A stretch of DNA of 64,000 nucleotides, taken from NCBI GenBank assembly GCA_003134765.1, contig PLCM01000026.1, positions 99,283 through 163,282 on the forward strand, written 5' to 3'. The notes beneath the pieces were generated by a model. The model did no database searches and was not told where the DNA came from. It saw only the letters and a program-made list of their open reading frames with translations. Below, one piece after another: positions 25,603 to 33,872 of the stretch (the first letter of the stretch is position 1; each line of letters opens with the position of its first letter). The stretch is from Spartobacteria bacterium. GTDB lineage: Bacteria > Verrucomicrobiota > Verrucomicrobiia > Chthoniobacterales > UBA10450. The position numbers and the translations under genes are program-made.

Positions 25603-26223
25603 ATGAAACAGAAACTTGTGCCCGGACTCTTGCTCGTCCTCTTAGCGGCTATGAGCGCCAATGCGCTCGATCTGACTCCGGTCGTGAGCGAGTACGTCGC
25701 CGAAGGAATCACCTTTCGCCAGCTTACTTTCAAAGATGGGAAGCGGCAGGTAGTTTACGAGCCGCCGCGGCAGTGGACCTGTCGCGGAAGCGTCAGTAGC
25801 TTGCAGCTCACGCCGACAAAGACGGACCGGGCCGATGCGGTGATTCAAGCAGTGGAACTGAAAGCGCCCCAGAAGTTGGATAACAAAGCAATCGATGCCT
25901 TAAGGGAACAGTTTCTCAAGAGCCTGCCGCCCGGCAGCCAGGGTGTGATTCTGCTCTCCGAAGAACAGAATCCAGTCAGCCTGGAGAATGGCGCAAGTTA
26001 CGCCGTTACTGTCGCGTATCAGGCGCTCGGGGAAACCTTCCTGCGCAGCGTCGTTTTCGTTAACCTGCCCGAGACGCAGCTCAGTTTCAGATTAACCGCG
26101 CGGAAGGCCGACTTCGAAACGATCCAAAAGCAGTTTCGCTCCAGCATCCTTTCGTGGCATTGGGTGGACCAAAACTCCGCGGCCACTCTTGCGCTAGATC
26201 AGCTGCAGACTTCGACGCAATAA
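25603..26223 (+). CDS. Secreted protein of unknown function
   Basis: 206 residues with signal peptide (VPGLLLVLLAAMSANA). The mature part is a mixed alpha/beta domain with no recognised motif; the C-terminal FETIQKQFRSSILSWHW recalls the end of PsbP/DUF1795-like proteins, but I do not assign it. It begins 12 nt after the PilX-like gene and so is probably part of the set A operon. Set B has no equivalent. Confidence 0.65.
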   Translation: MKQKLVPGLLLVLLAAMSANALDLTPVVSEYVAEGITFRQLTFKDGKRQVVYEPPRQWTCRGSVSSLQLTPTKTDRADAVIQAVELKAPQKLDNKAIDALREQFLKSLPPGSQGVILLSEEQNPVSLENGASYAVTVAYQALGETFLRSVVFVNLPETQLSFRLTARKADFETIQKQFRSSILSWHWVDQNSAATLALDQLQTSTQ

Positions 26224-26356
26224 AATTCGAATTTGATTGGGTCCGGATACCCGGTCGCATCCGAATCAATTGGAAAGCGGACGCCGCCTTCTCGGACGAG
26301 GAGGAGTCTCCTGGCGATTCGCACTAAGGGAAATCCACAAAGGAAAGGGATCAACA

Positions 26357-26686
26357 ATGAAAAAGACATTACTCAGCATCGCGCTGGCAGTGGTCGCCCC
26401 GTTTGCCTGGGCGCAAACCTCCAGCACAACGACGACGACCACCATTACGGACGGCGGCGGGACCATTACCGAATACACGCCGGGAAGCGTGATCACGCTC
26501 AAGGAATCGAGCGGACCGCGCCATTACCGGTTCGGTAAGACGGTCACCTATGTGACAAAGAGCGGCAAAACGCTCGATGAGGAAACCGTCAGGACCCGCA
26601 TCAAACTGGGAATTCCGGTCCACGTCCATTACACGGGCGAAGGCGACAAGATGCTCGTCGACCGTGTGACCCTCGACGAGGATTGA
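26357..26686 (+). CDS. Small secreted protein
   Basis: 109 residues from ATG 26357, preceded by AAAGGAAAGGG. Signal peptide LLSIALAVVAPFAWA is followed by a Thr run (six Thr within TSSTTTTTT), then a compact beta-rich domain (YTPGSVITLKES, YRFGKTVTYV, VHVHYTGEGDKMLVDRV). It resembles small OB-fold or SH3-like periplasmic proteins but no family is certain. The in-frame extension upstream to 26237 has no start support. It ends shortly before an intrinsic terminator. Confidence 0.65.
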   Translation: MKKTLLSIALAVVAPFAWAQTSSTTTTTTITDGGGTITEYTPGSVITLKESSGPRHYRFGKTVTYVTKSGKTLDEETVRTRIKLGIPVHVHYTGEGDKMLVDRVTLDED

Positions 26687-26715
26687 TCGGCGGCTGGTTT
26701 CTCCGAAGTTAACGT

Positions 26716-26762
26716 TGCGCCGGCGTTCTGGCTGAGTTTGCCGAACGCCGGCGCATCTTTTT
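26716..26762 (+). terminator. Intrinsic terminator
   Basis: A perfect 12-bp stem (GCGCCGGCGTTC at 26717-26728 with its exact complement at 26743-26754) is closed further by T-A. A 14-nt loop separates the arms, and ATCTTTTT follows. It ends the transcription unit of the small secreted protein. Confidence 0.85.
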
Positions 26763-26902
26763 CGGGTCTAGGTGTTTGAATGCCAACCGCCAGAAGTTCT
26801 GGTGAAAAAGTTTCGGTGTCGGCCCGGCCAACCCGCCCCGCGAATCCGTTTTAGAAAATAGAATGGCGCAGGCTGGAACAGCCATTCGCAAGGAGACCAA
26901 CA

Positions 26903-27580
26903 ATGAAAAAAATAATTCTTAGCTTGTGTGCGCTGGTGGCGCTCGCTTCCGCCGGGTTTGCGGGCACTGAGATCTATTCGAACAAAAACACGCAGACCGT
27001 TGCGCCCGAGTGTCCACAATGGTTTGCCGATAATGAATTCAACCTGAGCCTCTCCGGCGTCTACGCAGCCACGGGGAACCTGTGGCGCGACGATCGCTAC
27101 CTTGGAGTGGATCACGCCTGGGGTGGTTCCATCGATGCCAAGTACTTCTTTCATCGCTACTTCGGGATCGGCGCCCAGGGCACCCTGCTCGCCGTGAACG
27201 GCAGCGATACTTTGGATAATGGCTTCACCCGGACCCGCGGGTCAGAGGATAAACATGCGGTAGGTATGGCTTTGGGTACATTCACTTTGCGGTTCCCGAT
27301 TAAATGCTCACGCTTCGCACCCTACGTTTGGGGAGGTGGCGGAGGAATCTTTGGCGGCGGCCGCAGCCACGATTTTTCCCTCGATGCGACGCAGCCGCTT
27401 GGGATCGTGCGCCGCGACTTCGACAGCAGCAAGACCAAGAGCATGGCGCAAGTGGGCGGTGGCTTTGAGGTTCGTGTTTCGCAACACATGGGGTGGATGA
27501 CGGACTTCAGTTGGAACATCGTCTCCGGCTCGAAGAACAACTTCGGCATGGCCCGCACCGGCATTAACTTCGCGTTCTAA
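26903..27580 (+). CDS. Outer-membrane beta-barrel protein
   Basis: 225 residues with signal peptide (KIILSLCALVALASAGFAG). The mature part alternates short amphipathic strands and turns and ends in aromatic-terminated GMARTGINFAF, the usual signature of an OmpW/OmpX-like outer-membrane barrel of about eight strands. Gly-rich GGGGGIFGGGRS forms one loop. Ligand or role unknown. It has an AAGGAG-type site before ATG 26903 and lies alone between the terminator above and an R1-containing gap. Confidence 0.75.
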   Translation: MKKIILSLCALVALASAGFAGTEIYSNKNTQTVAPECPQWFADNEFNLSLSGVYAATGNLWRDDRYLGVDHAWGGSIDAKYFFHRYFGIGAQGTLLAVNGSDTLDNGFTRTRGSEDKHAVGMALGTFTLRFPIKCSRFAPYVWGGGGGIFGGGRSHDFSLDATQPLGIVRRDFDSSKTKSMAQVGGGFEVRVSQHMGWMTDFSWNIVSGSKNNFGMARTGINFAF

Positions 27581-27596
27581 CCGCGAAGGCTAACAA

Positions 27597-27656
27597 GGTA
27601 GGGACGCCGCGTTCGCCTTCGGACGAACTCGCCGTGGCGAGCTGCAGCGTCCGAGG
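27597..27656. repeat. R1 palindromic repeat, single arm with 30-bp insert
   Basis: GGTAGGGACGCCGCG, then an insert at 27612-27641 containing CTCGCCGTGGCGAG, then the rest of the R1 stem (CTGCAGCGTCC). The insert has the same position and nearly the same sequence as in copy 1 at 287-316. Confidence 0.8.
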
Positions 27657-27712
27657 AAAGTTGGCCGGCCCCCTGGCGCCGAGGTGATCGTGTCGGGCAA
27701 GAGGGGCTAAGG

Positions 27713-27773
27713 TTATTCGGAGCGGGGCACGCCAACGGCTTTAGACAGAGTCTGCAACTGTCATTCCCGGTCG
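27713..27773. repeat. Direct repeat left of the PEP-CTERM gene
   Basis: About 60 bp (core CGGCTTTAGACAGAGTCTGC, then CTGTCATTCCCG) that recurs at 28756-28817 with about 80 percent identity by eye, in the same orientation, on the other side of the PEP-CTERM gene. Confidence 0.7.
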
Positions 27774-27823
27774 CCCGGTGCTGGAAATCCTGCGCGGCCG
27801 GGTTTCGCTTTCTGCACAACAGT

Positions 27824-27866
27824 TACCCCATCAGATGGTACGAGTCCTGCCCCTACCGATGGGTAG
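27824..27866 (+). promoter_or_regulatory. Inverted repeats and sigma-54-like element before PEP-CTERM gene
   Basis: TACC-N9-GGTA (27824-27840) is followed by CTACC-GATG-GGTAG (27853-27866). Between and overlapping them, TGGTACG-AGTC-CTGCC (27836-27851) has GG and GC spaced by ten bases, as in -24/-12 promoters. GTG 27879 would lie about 17 nt past the expected start of transcription. Sigma-54 control of PEP-CTERM genes is known in other bacteria. Confidence 0.35.
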
Positions 27867-27878
27867 ACGCGACTCGCC

Positions 27879-28754
27879 GTGAACCATCATTTCATCCATT
27901 CCCGTTCCAAGCTCAGCCGGCCGCTTAAATGCGTGATCGCCTTGCTCGCCGTCACCTTTTCACTGCGGCAAGGCGCCCAAGCGGCCTTCATTTACGACAC
28001 GTTCACCGCTGCGGATAATACCGCTCTGATAGGCAGATTACCCAGCCCTGACGACGTCCCCGGTAATGCCTACGCCGGGAATGGAAACGTCAGTCTGTCC
28101 GGCGGTCCCACGGGAGGCACCCCTTACGAAGCGGACATTCAAGGGAATGTCGCGCGGGTCGGCGCCGATGCGGGGATCGCCCTCAATCTTGGCAGCCCGC
28201 CAGCCGCGCATTTCGATCTTTCCATTTCCTTCAACATCAGCGGCAGCACCGTGACCCAGACCAACGATCCGCGTCGCGGCGGTGCCCTTGGGTTTTTCAG
28301 TTCCGTCGCACTCGGTTCCAGTGGCTCGTCCCACGGCTTCAACAACTTCACGGGCCTCGCCGTGGATAGTGCCGGCAGCGTGCGCCTGGTAATCGGAGGC
28401 GCCAATAGTGGCATCGCCACCACGGTGGCCGGCTTCGATCCGTCCGTTTTCCACACCCTTTCCTACTCCGTCGATACCACCGCCGGAGCTGGAACCATTT
28501 CCAATATTCTCCTCGATGGCGCCAGCGTGAGCCTTTCGGCCCCGACGAACACCTTTACCGCCGCCAGAACAGCGATGGCCGGCTTTTACTATTCAGACCT
28601 CGACGCCTCGGTCGTGGCAAGCTTCGACGACTTTTCCGTCGCCGCAGTCCCGGAGCCTTCCGCGCTCCGGGGCATCTCGATCCTGTTGTTGCTCATGTCC
28701 GCCGCCCAGGTGAAGCCCCTCACTCGTGTGATCGCCTCGGTTAGGAAGGGTTAG
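27879..28754 (+). CDS. PEP-CTERM sorting domain protein
   Basis: 291 residues from GTG 27879. There is an N-terminal signal segment (KCVIALLAVTFSLRQGAQA). A jelly-roll-like beta-sandwich domain follows (FIYDTFTAADNTALIGR; ANSGIATTVAGFDPSVFHTL). The C-terminus has VPEPS, a hydrophobic helix (ILLLLMSAAQ) and a basic tail, i.e. a PEP-CTERM signal for exosortase (EpsH) processing and surface or matrix delivery. No exosortase gene lies in this window. The gene is flanked by direct repeats of about 60 bp and stands between an outer-membrane barrel gene and pseudopilin set B. Confidence 0.8.
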   Translation: MNHHFIHSRSKLSRPLKCVIALLAVTFSLRQGAQAAFIYDTFTAADNTALIGRLPSPDDVPGNAYAGNGNVSLSGGPTGGTPYEADIQGNVARVGADAGIALNLGSPPAAHFDLSISFNISGSTVTQTNDPRRGGALGFFSSVALGSSGSSHGFNNFTGLAVDSAGSVRLVIGGANSGIATTVAGFDPSVFHTLSYSVDTTAGAGTISNILLDGASVSLSAPTNTFTAARTAMAGFYYSDLDASVVASFDDFSVAAVPEPSALRGISILLLLMSAAQVKPLTRVIASVRKG

Positions 28755-28755
28755 A

Positions 28756-28817
28756 TTATCCGAAGCGGGCACGCAAGCGGCTTTAGATAGAGTCTGCATC
28801 TGTCATTCCCGTTCGCG
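28756..28817. repeat. Direct repeat right of the PEP-CTERM gene
   Basis: Partner of the repeat at 27713-27773, starting immediately after the stop codon region of the PEP-CTERM gene (core CGGCTTTAGATAGAGTCTGC). Confidence 0.7.
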
Positions 28818-28920
28818 CTGTCCTGGAGCTCGGGCCGATCTGAATTCCTGAATCGAGGCGCGGGCATTGCTCTAGGAAAGAGAGGTTTAGGCACAGAGGG
28901 TGCTATAATTTCTAGAAATC

Positions 28921-29517
28921 ATGCGCCTTTCCCGACATTCCGAAACCGCTACCACTCTCGCGGAATTGATGGTTACAGCCGTGGTCGTTGGGGTTTTTTT
29001 CGCGTCCATCTTCGAGGTAAGCGCGGTTTGCCTCCGGTACATCTCGGCGAGTAAAGAGAACGTCAGCGCGATCGAGTGTGTCCAGGATCGCATCGAGCAA
29101 ATCAGGGGGACCGATTTCTCGAGCTTGCTGGATCAAACGTACATGTCTGTCACGCCGGCGATTCCGGGCGCGTCGCCCTCACCGTCCCCGCCGCAGCGCC
29201 GCAATCTTACCGTTCCTTCCAATGCGTCCGTGCTGGCGCAGAACGCGACCGAGGTAGTCAAAATCAGCACATTTTCCGGCGGAGCCGCCACCACTCCGAG
29301 CGTGACTTACACTCGAGCTCCCGGGGCGGTGATAAGTTCCACTGCATTTTCCGATACGAACGTGTCTCCGTCGGTAGTTTGGTCCGGCGGGGCAAGCTTT
29401 CTTTCGACGACCACGACAGTGCTCGTGGACGTGACCTACAGCTGGACATCTACTCTGGGCGGCCTGTCGCGTTCGGAGACCAGTTCCACCGTTGTTTCCG
29501 CGGGGACAAAGAAATGA
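28921..29517 (+). CDS. PilV-like minor pseudopilin, set B
   Basis: 198 residues. The N-terminus TATTLAELMVTAVVVGVFFAS has the Glu and hydrophobic helix of a prepilin, but the residue before the cleavage point is not the canonical Gly, so processing is uncertain. The helix continues with SASKENVSAIECVQDRIEQI. The C-terminal half is Ser/Thr-rich and beta-rich. The stop overlaps the next start (ATGA), as in set A. Equivalent of the 22077 gene. Confidence 0.7.
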   Translation: MRLSRHSETATTLAELMVTAVVVGVFFASIFEVSAVCLRYISASKENVSAIECVQDRIEQIRGTDFSSLLDQTYMSVTPAIPGASPSPSPPQRRNLTVPSNASVLAQNATEVVKISTFSGGAATTPSVTYTRAPGAVISSTAFSDTNVSPSVVWSGGASFLSTTTTVLVDVTYSWTSTLGGLSRSETSSTVVSAGTKK

Positions 29518-30608
29518 AGATCTTCAAATCAGGCAAGATCTCTGGCTTTACCCTGGGGGAGATGATGATTGCCGTTGGGATCGCCAGCGTCCTTCTCGCC
29601 GCGATCTTTTCAGTCACTGTCGCCCTGAACCGCGCCTACGCCGCGGCGGACGACTACTTTACTACCCACCTCCAGCAGATCCGGATCATGGACTACCTGG
29701 CTCGCGACGTGAAGCGGAGCTTTAGCGTTACGACCTCACCCGACCTCAAGACGGTGACCTGCATCATGCCGAACTACATAGTCCAAACGGGCGATCCCGA
29801 GGCCGTGACGGACGCCACCACCATCGGCACCCGGCGCACACCGGTAGTCGTCACTTCATTAAACTTTAACAAGGCGATCGTCGATTACGGAACGAGGATG
29901 ACGAGAATTTTGACCGATGGTGTGACGACCAATGGCTCGGCCACTCTGACTTCGGCCACAGCGGCTTTCACCAGTCAGGACGTAGGCAATCCCATCACCG
30001 GCACGAATATTCCCGCCTCGACCACGATCAGCGGTTACACGAGCGCGACCAGCGTCACTCTCTCCAATAACGCGACTGCGTCTGGCAGCCCGGTTACGTT
30101 CAAGATCTACGGGGACGGAAACCGGTCCGTGCCCGATGCGGTCACGACGAACGGCTCAACCACCATTACCTCGGCTACAGCCTATTTTACGGCTGCGGAC
30201 GTGGGCAGACCGGTCGTTGGCACAACGATTTCGGCCGGGACCACGATCGCCTCAGTCCAGAGCTCGACCTCCGCGACGCTTTCCGCCGCCGCTACTAATC
30301 CCACAGACATCAACGGCGTCGTCATCACCCCTTTCACTTTCACAGCTACCATTGGGGGCACGGTCGTCGTTTACACCGTGAGCGGTAACACGATCACCCG
30401 GACGGAAAATGGCGTCGTCACAACGATCGCTTCCAGCACGGACCAGCTTCTCCCGCAGACCACCGACTGGAGGCTTTCGAATACGGAATACACCACCACG
30501 ACGGTGGTCTTTCAGCCGATCTTCACTCAAAACGGAAGCACGATGTCAAAGTCGGGCACTACGGTTTACGCGACAGCCTACCTTCGGAACAAGCGGCGAG
30601 GGAATTAG
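29514..30608 (+). CDS. PilW-like pseudopilin with two tail-fibre-like modules, set B
   Basis: 364 residues. The prepilin segment is SG/FTLGEMMIAVGIASVLLA, with a canonical Gly-Phe site and Glu at +5, then a helix with DYLARDVKRSF. Two related modules of about 65 residues follow, starting at DGVTTNGSATLTSATAAFT and DAVTTNGSTTITSATAYFT; each contains DVG.P..GT.I and a later TLS motif. Such modules are common in phage tail fibres and secreted beta-solenoids (recalled), unusual inside a pseudopilin. ATG 29514 is set by the 4-nt overlap with the preceding gene. The open frame upstream to 29076 is antisense-free shadow of the PilV-like gene. Confidence 0.75.
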   Translation: MKIFKSGKISGFTLGEMMIAVGIASVLLAAIFSVTVALNRAYAAADDYFTTHLQQIRIMDYLARDVKRSFSVTTSPDLKTVTCIMPNYIVQTGDPEAVTDATTIGTRRTPVVVTSLNFNKAIVDYGTRMTRILTDGVTTNGSATLTSATAAFTSQDVGNPITGTNIPASTTISGYTSATSVTLSNNATASGSPVTFKIYGDGNRSVPDAVTTNGSTTITSATAYFTAADVGRPVVGTTISAGTTIASVQSSTSATLSAAATNPTDINGVVITPFTFTATIGGTVVVYTVSGNTITRTENGVVTTIASSTDQLLPQTTDWRLSNTEYTTTTVVFQPIFTQNGSTMSKSGTTVYATAYLRNKRRGN

Positions 30609-30626
30609 CAGCGTCGCATTGGATTT

Positions 30627-32576
30627 ATGAAAACAGCCACCTCGACATGGTCACAGAAAAACGAGCGCGGGAGCACACTGCTCGTCGCGATGAGCACCAT
30701 CCTGATCCTTTCCCTCGTGGGTGCCGGAGTCCTGATGAATTGCACAACACGCTTCAATTCCACCGCGAACCAGGTCAAAGGCTGGAAGGAAGCGTTGACC
30801 GCGGCTGAAGCCGGGGCTGACGTGGCCTTCGCCGAGATTCGGAAAAACGGACTCGTGGATCCCATGAATCCGCCGGCCGACCCCGGCTTCGCCTCGGCGA
30901 GTGGCTGGTCTTCACCCGCGCCTTCGCCGATGGCAACGACAAACTCCTGGGCGCTGGGAAACACCACTCCGTTTGGCTTTGGCAACGCCGGCAACCTTAG
31001 CACCAAGGTGACTGTGGATAAGTTTGCCTACATCCCGGGATCGACCCAGGTCGGATATTACCGTGTCCGCTCGGTGGGGATCGCCCAGGTGTCGGGTTTG
31101 AAACGCACTGGAATGGATAATCGCGTGGATGGATCAACAAAAGGCGACAATCTGCTCCGCAAGATCGATTTCGGCATCGACCATTTCATCTCGACCTATG
31201 GATACGGCGATGCGTTAGCTACAGCATCTCCGACGGGGGCAAATGGCAAAACAATGGTGGCGGTAGCAAGCGTGAACAGGGCCCAAGTCTCGCGCCGAGT
31301 GGAGCTCATCGCGATTCCGGTCATGCTAATTGAAGGAGCCGTCAAGACATCGGGTTCGTTCAGCGGAACGACAGTTGATAGCTATGATTCGAAAAACGGA
31401 GGTTACAAAGGAGCGAATCCTGCCCCGCCCTACGATACGGACGCCCACGACGGCGACGTCATCGATGGTAGCTCCAGTTTCAGCGCCGGTCACATTTATG
31501 GTGATGTAACCACGAACGGGGGATCGGCAAGCACGAACAACATTAGTGGCGTGGTGGACAATAACGTCCCGATCGTGGTGCCTACCGCCACCCCAGGAGT
31601 TTCACCGATTCCGCTGCTCCCGGGAATGGCAGGATTTGCCTACACGTACGACTCCACCGCGCCCTCCACGATTACTCCCACGGCCACGCCCGACGCCAAT
31701 GGCATCCTGAAAAGAAGCTTCTGGTATACTTATAGCACGCTCAGCGGCGTTACGATCAATCCTCTGACGACCGCGAACGGCACTCCGATCGATACCGAGG
31801 TGAACATCTATGTCACTGGCAACGTAGGCGACATTCAAGTGAATGAGGGCGTCACCACCCATCTCTATTTTCGGGGAAACGTGTCGAGCAAGGCGAAGAA
31901 TACGAATGACAACAACGTGGATGGTCCTGTCCAAGCCTGGACCTGGTTCTACACGAACGCGGCGGCGCGGACCGGCGCCACCGGATTCGTCGCGGGCGAT
32001 ATCGGCAAAATTGCCTATCAGGATGGCAATCCGGGCAGCTACTACAAGTTGACAGCAACGACGCCGACCTGGGCTGCCTACACCCCGGTGAGCCCTAACG
32101 TTCCCGCCGCCAACACGGTCTGTGTTCCGATTAGTCCAAAATGGGTATACGCCAACGCAGCGGCGCGGACCGCTGCCACTGGCTTTGTGGCAACCGACGT
32201 GGGCAGTATTGCCTATCAAGCCGATACCAAGGCCTATTACACGCTAACAGCTACTACGCCAACGTGGGCAACTGTCATGCCTTATGCGGCTTCGCCATTG
32301 ATGAGCCGGGCAGGTCACTTGTGGTATTACGGAATCAGTCCCGCCGACGGGTCCGCCCGAAGTATCACCATCAGTCCGCCCGGGTCATTATGGGCGGCCT
32401 TTTACGCGCCAAGCTACGACTTCTCGACTAACGGTAACCCGGATATCTACGGCGTCGCGGTGTGCAAGACGTTCACCCAAAACGGCAATTGCACCTTCCA
32501 TTTCGACAAGCAGCTCGCGAGCAGCAACCTTCCCCTGGATTACCGGGTCGCCAGCTACATCGAAGACGTTCGTTAG
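30627..32576 (+). CDS. PilX-like protein with duplicated tail-fibre-like module, set B
   Basis: 649 residues. N-terminal hydrophobic helix (RGSTLLVAMSTILILSLVGAG), then EALTAAEAGADVAFAEI, typical of PilX-N type proteins. A long beta-rich part follows. Near residues 435-550 there are two copies of a 50-60 residue module, each with NAAARTxATGFVAxDxGxIAYQ followed by LTATTPTWA. This module is widespread in phage tail and surface proteins (recalled). Other features are GxV-rich solenoid-like stretches. Probably surface-exposed at the pilus tip or base. Equivalent of the 633-residue protein in set A, 18 nt after the PilW-like gene. Confidence 0.7.
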   Translation: MKTATSTWSQKNERGSTLLVAMSTILILSLVGAGVLMNCTTRFNSTANQVKGWKEALTAAEAGADVAFAEIRKNGLVDPMNPPADPGFASASGWSSPAPSPMATTNSWALGNTTPFGFGNAGNLSTKVTVDKFAYIPGSTQVGYYRVRSVGIAQVSGLKRTGMDNRVDGSTKGDNLLRKIDFGIDHFISTYGYGDALATASPTGANGKTMVAVASVNRAQVSRRVELIAIPVMLIEGAVKTSGSFSGTTVDSYDSKNGGYKGANPAPPYDTDAHDGDVIDGSSSFSAGHIYGDVTTNGGSASTNNISGVVDNNVPIVVPTATPGVSPIPLLPGMAGFAYTYDSTAPSTITPTATPDANGILKRSFWYTYSTLSGVTINPLTTANGTPIDTEVNIYVTGNVGDIQVNEGVTTHLYFRGNVSSKAKNTNDNNVDGPVQAWTWFYTNAAARTGATGFVAGDIGKIAYQDGNPGSYYKLTATTPTWAAYTPVSPNVPAANTVCVPISPKWVYANAAARTAATGFVATDVGSIAYQADTKAYYTLTATTPTWATVMPYAASPLMSRAGHLWYYGISPADGSARSITISPPGSLWAAFYAPSYDFSTNGNPDIYGVAVCKTFTQNGNCTFHFDKQLASSNLPLDYRVASYIEDVR

Positions 32577-32874
32577 GCGGAACTGGGAAGGGCCGGAGAA
32601 ATGAAACCAGAGACTGGATTGCGGGCATTTCGAGCACTCGGTCCGGGTTCAAGGTTAGTCGCGTCGATCTCGGCATCCCGACGCGCGGCGCTTGCCAAAT
32701 TCCTGGTCGTCCTGAATTTCAATCCGGCGCTGGGCTGCGGAGTCAGTCTTCTCGCGGCTGTTCGTATGGTAACTCGGGCTAAGCCCTTCAGAAAAGTTTA
32801 GAGCCCTCTCGTCGCGCTTGACCTGACCGACAAGGGATACTGCGGACGGGCGCCCGATTAATCGCAGATTATTG
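32577..32874. other. Intergenic region without recognised gene
   Basis: 298 bp between pseudopilin set B and the first response regulator. Two short overlapping frames (about 66-106 codons) have no ribosome-binding support or recognisable motif. No R1, R2 or R3 repeat is present. It presumably contains the promoter of the regulator. Confidence 0.5.
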
Positions 32875-33330
32875 ATGGCAAACCACGCAATCCGGGGTTC
32901 CATTCCCATTGTGAATGGTTCCAGCAAAATCGCGACTCGTCCTTATGCGATTCCACGGCGGCATGTCCGACTTCTCTGCGTTGACGATAACGACGCCATC
33001 CTGAACATGTTGAGAGTCGCCTTTGACGCCGCCGGCTACGAGGTGGAGACGGCGAGGAACGGGTTTCTCGCTCTGCAAAAGATAAGAAAAAGCCCCCAGC
33101 ACTTTCAAGTCGTCGTGACCGATATCCGGATGCCCGGCATGGATGGCTTCGGCCTCATCGAGCAAACCCGGGCCACCGGTTACGACGGACCATTTGTGGT
33201 TTATGCCGCGATGGTCTCGCCCGATGACCGGCAGCGCCTCGGAGAGCTGCATGTGCAAAACGTGATTCTGAAGCCGGCGCGCCCCGCGGAATTAATCGCG
33301 GCGATCAGGGAGGTCCAGGCAGGATTCTAA
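32875..33330 (+). CDS. Single-domain response regulator (REC)
   Basis: 151 residues: a 30-residue lead, then a receiver domain with VRLLCVDDND (acidic pocket), the phosphorylatable Asp in VVTDIRMPGMDGFG, and the Lys of VILKPARP. There is no output domain, so it acts through protein contact or phosphotransfer. Closely related to the receiver at 36219 (shared MPxxDGFGxxEQxR pattern). ATG 32875 is one codon after a TTG at 32872. No histidine kinase lies next to it. Confidence 0.8.
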   Translation: MANHAIRGSIPIVNGSSKIATRPYAIPRRHVRLLCVDDNDAILNMLRVAFDAAGYEVETARNGFLALQKIRKSPQHFQVVVTDIRMPGMDGFGLIEQTRATGYDGPFVVYAAMVSPDDRQRLGELHVQNVILKPARPAELIAAIREVQAGF

Positions 33331-33424
33331 CCTCGGTTCGATTCCGCCCTGTCCCTTTTCGAACGACTTCGAGCGCACATCCAATCGGTGAGTGGAGACG
33401 ATTACCCTTGGCAGCGCTACAAGC

Positions 33425-33727
33425 ATGAACGACTTCGAGCCCATTCCGTCGCCCCGGCCCATTGGGGACCAGGTCGGCGATCCTTCAGTGGAAAGCGTCG
33501 CCGCAATCATTCGCCACCGCCGTCGGGCAAGAATGTTTTGGTTTATCGCCCTCGAGACGATCGCGATCGGCGCCACAATCGGCTCTGCTCTCGCAGGAAT
33601 ATCCACCCACTTTGCGGCAGATAGTTTGACGCCGATTTTTCGTGTTTTCCCGATCGGCGCGGCTATCGTGGCGGTCATCTTGCCGGTTATTTTCTTCGGC
33701 GATCCAAAACGAAGAAACCGCAGGTGA
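33425..33727 (+). CDS. Small membrane protein
   Basis: 100 residues from ATG 33425. A Pro-rich N-terminus (NDFEPIPSPRPIGDQ) and a basic stretch (IRHRRRARM) are followed by two membrane segments, FWFIALETIAIGATIGSALAG and VFPIGAAIVAVILPVIFF, and a basic tail. No known family. An opposite-strand frame covers the same region but lacks any recognisable structure. Sits between a receiver gene and the exostosin-type gene. Confidence 0.5.
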   Translation: MNDFEPIPSPRPIGDQVGDPSVESVAAIIRHRRRARMFWFIALETIAIGATIGSALAGISTHFAADSLTPIFRVFPIGAAIVAVILPVIFFGDPKRRNRR

Positions 33728-33872
33728 CTGCGAGATGGCAGGCGAGCGCCCACCGCGGACTCTGCCTCCTGTGAACAGGGCTGCCGCGCGACGAACCATC
33801 GCGTGGACTGGTGATTTATTATTTGACGGAAAGCGTGCTGATCGGCCTGGCCGTTGCTAGAGTTCTCGTCAA

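Noticed and set aside
29076-29513. N-terminal extension of the PilW-like frame in set B
   Set aside because: It overlaps the PilV-like gene; the ATGA overlap at 29514 gives a normal prepilin leader.
32462-32801. Short frames after pseudopilin set B
   Set aside because: No ribosome-binding support or recognisable composition; they overlap each other and the end of the PilX-like gene.
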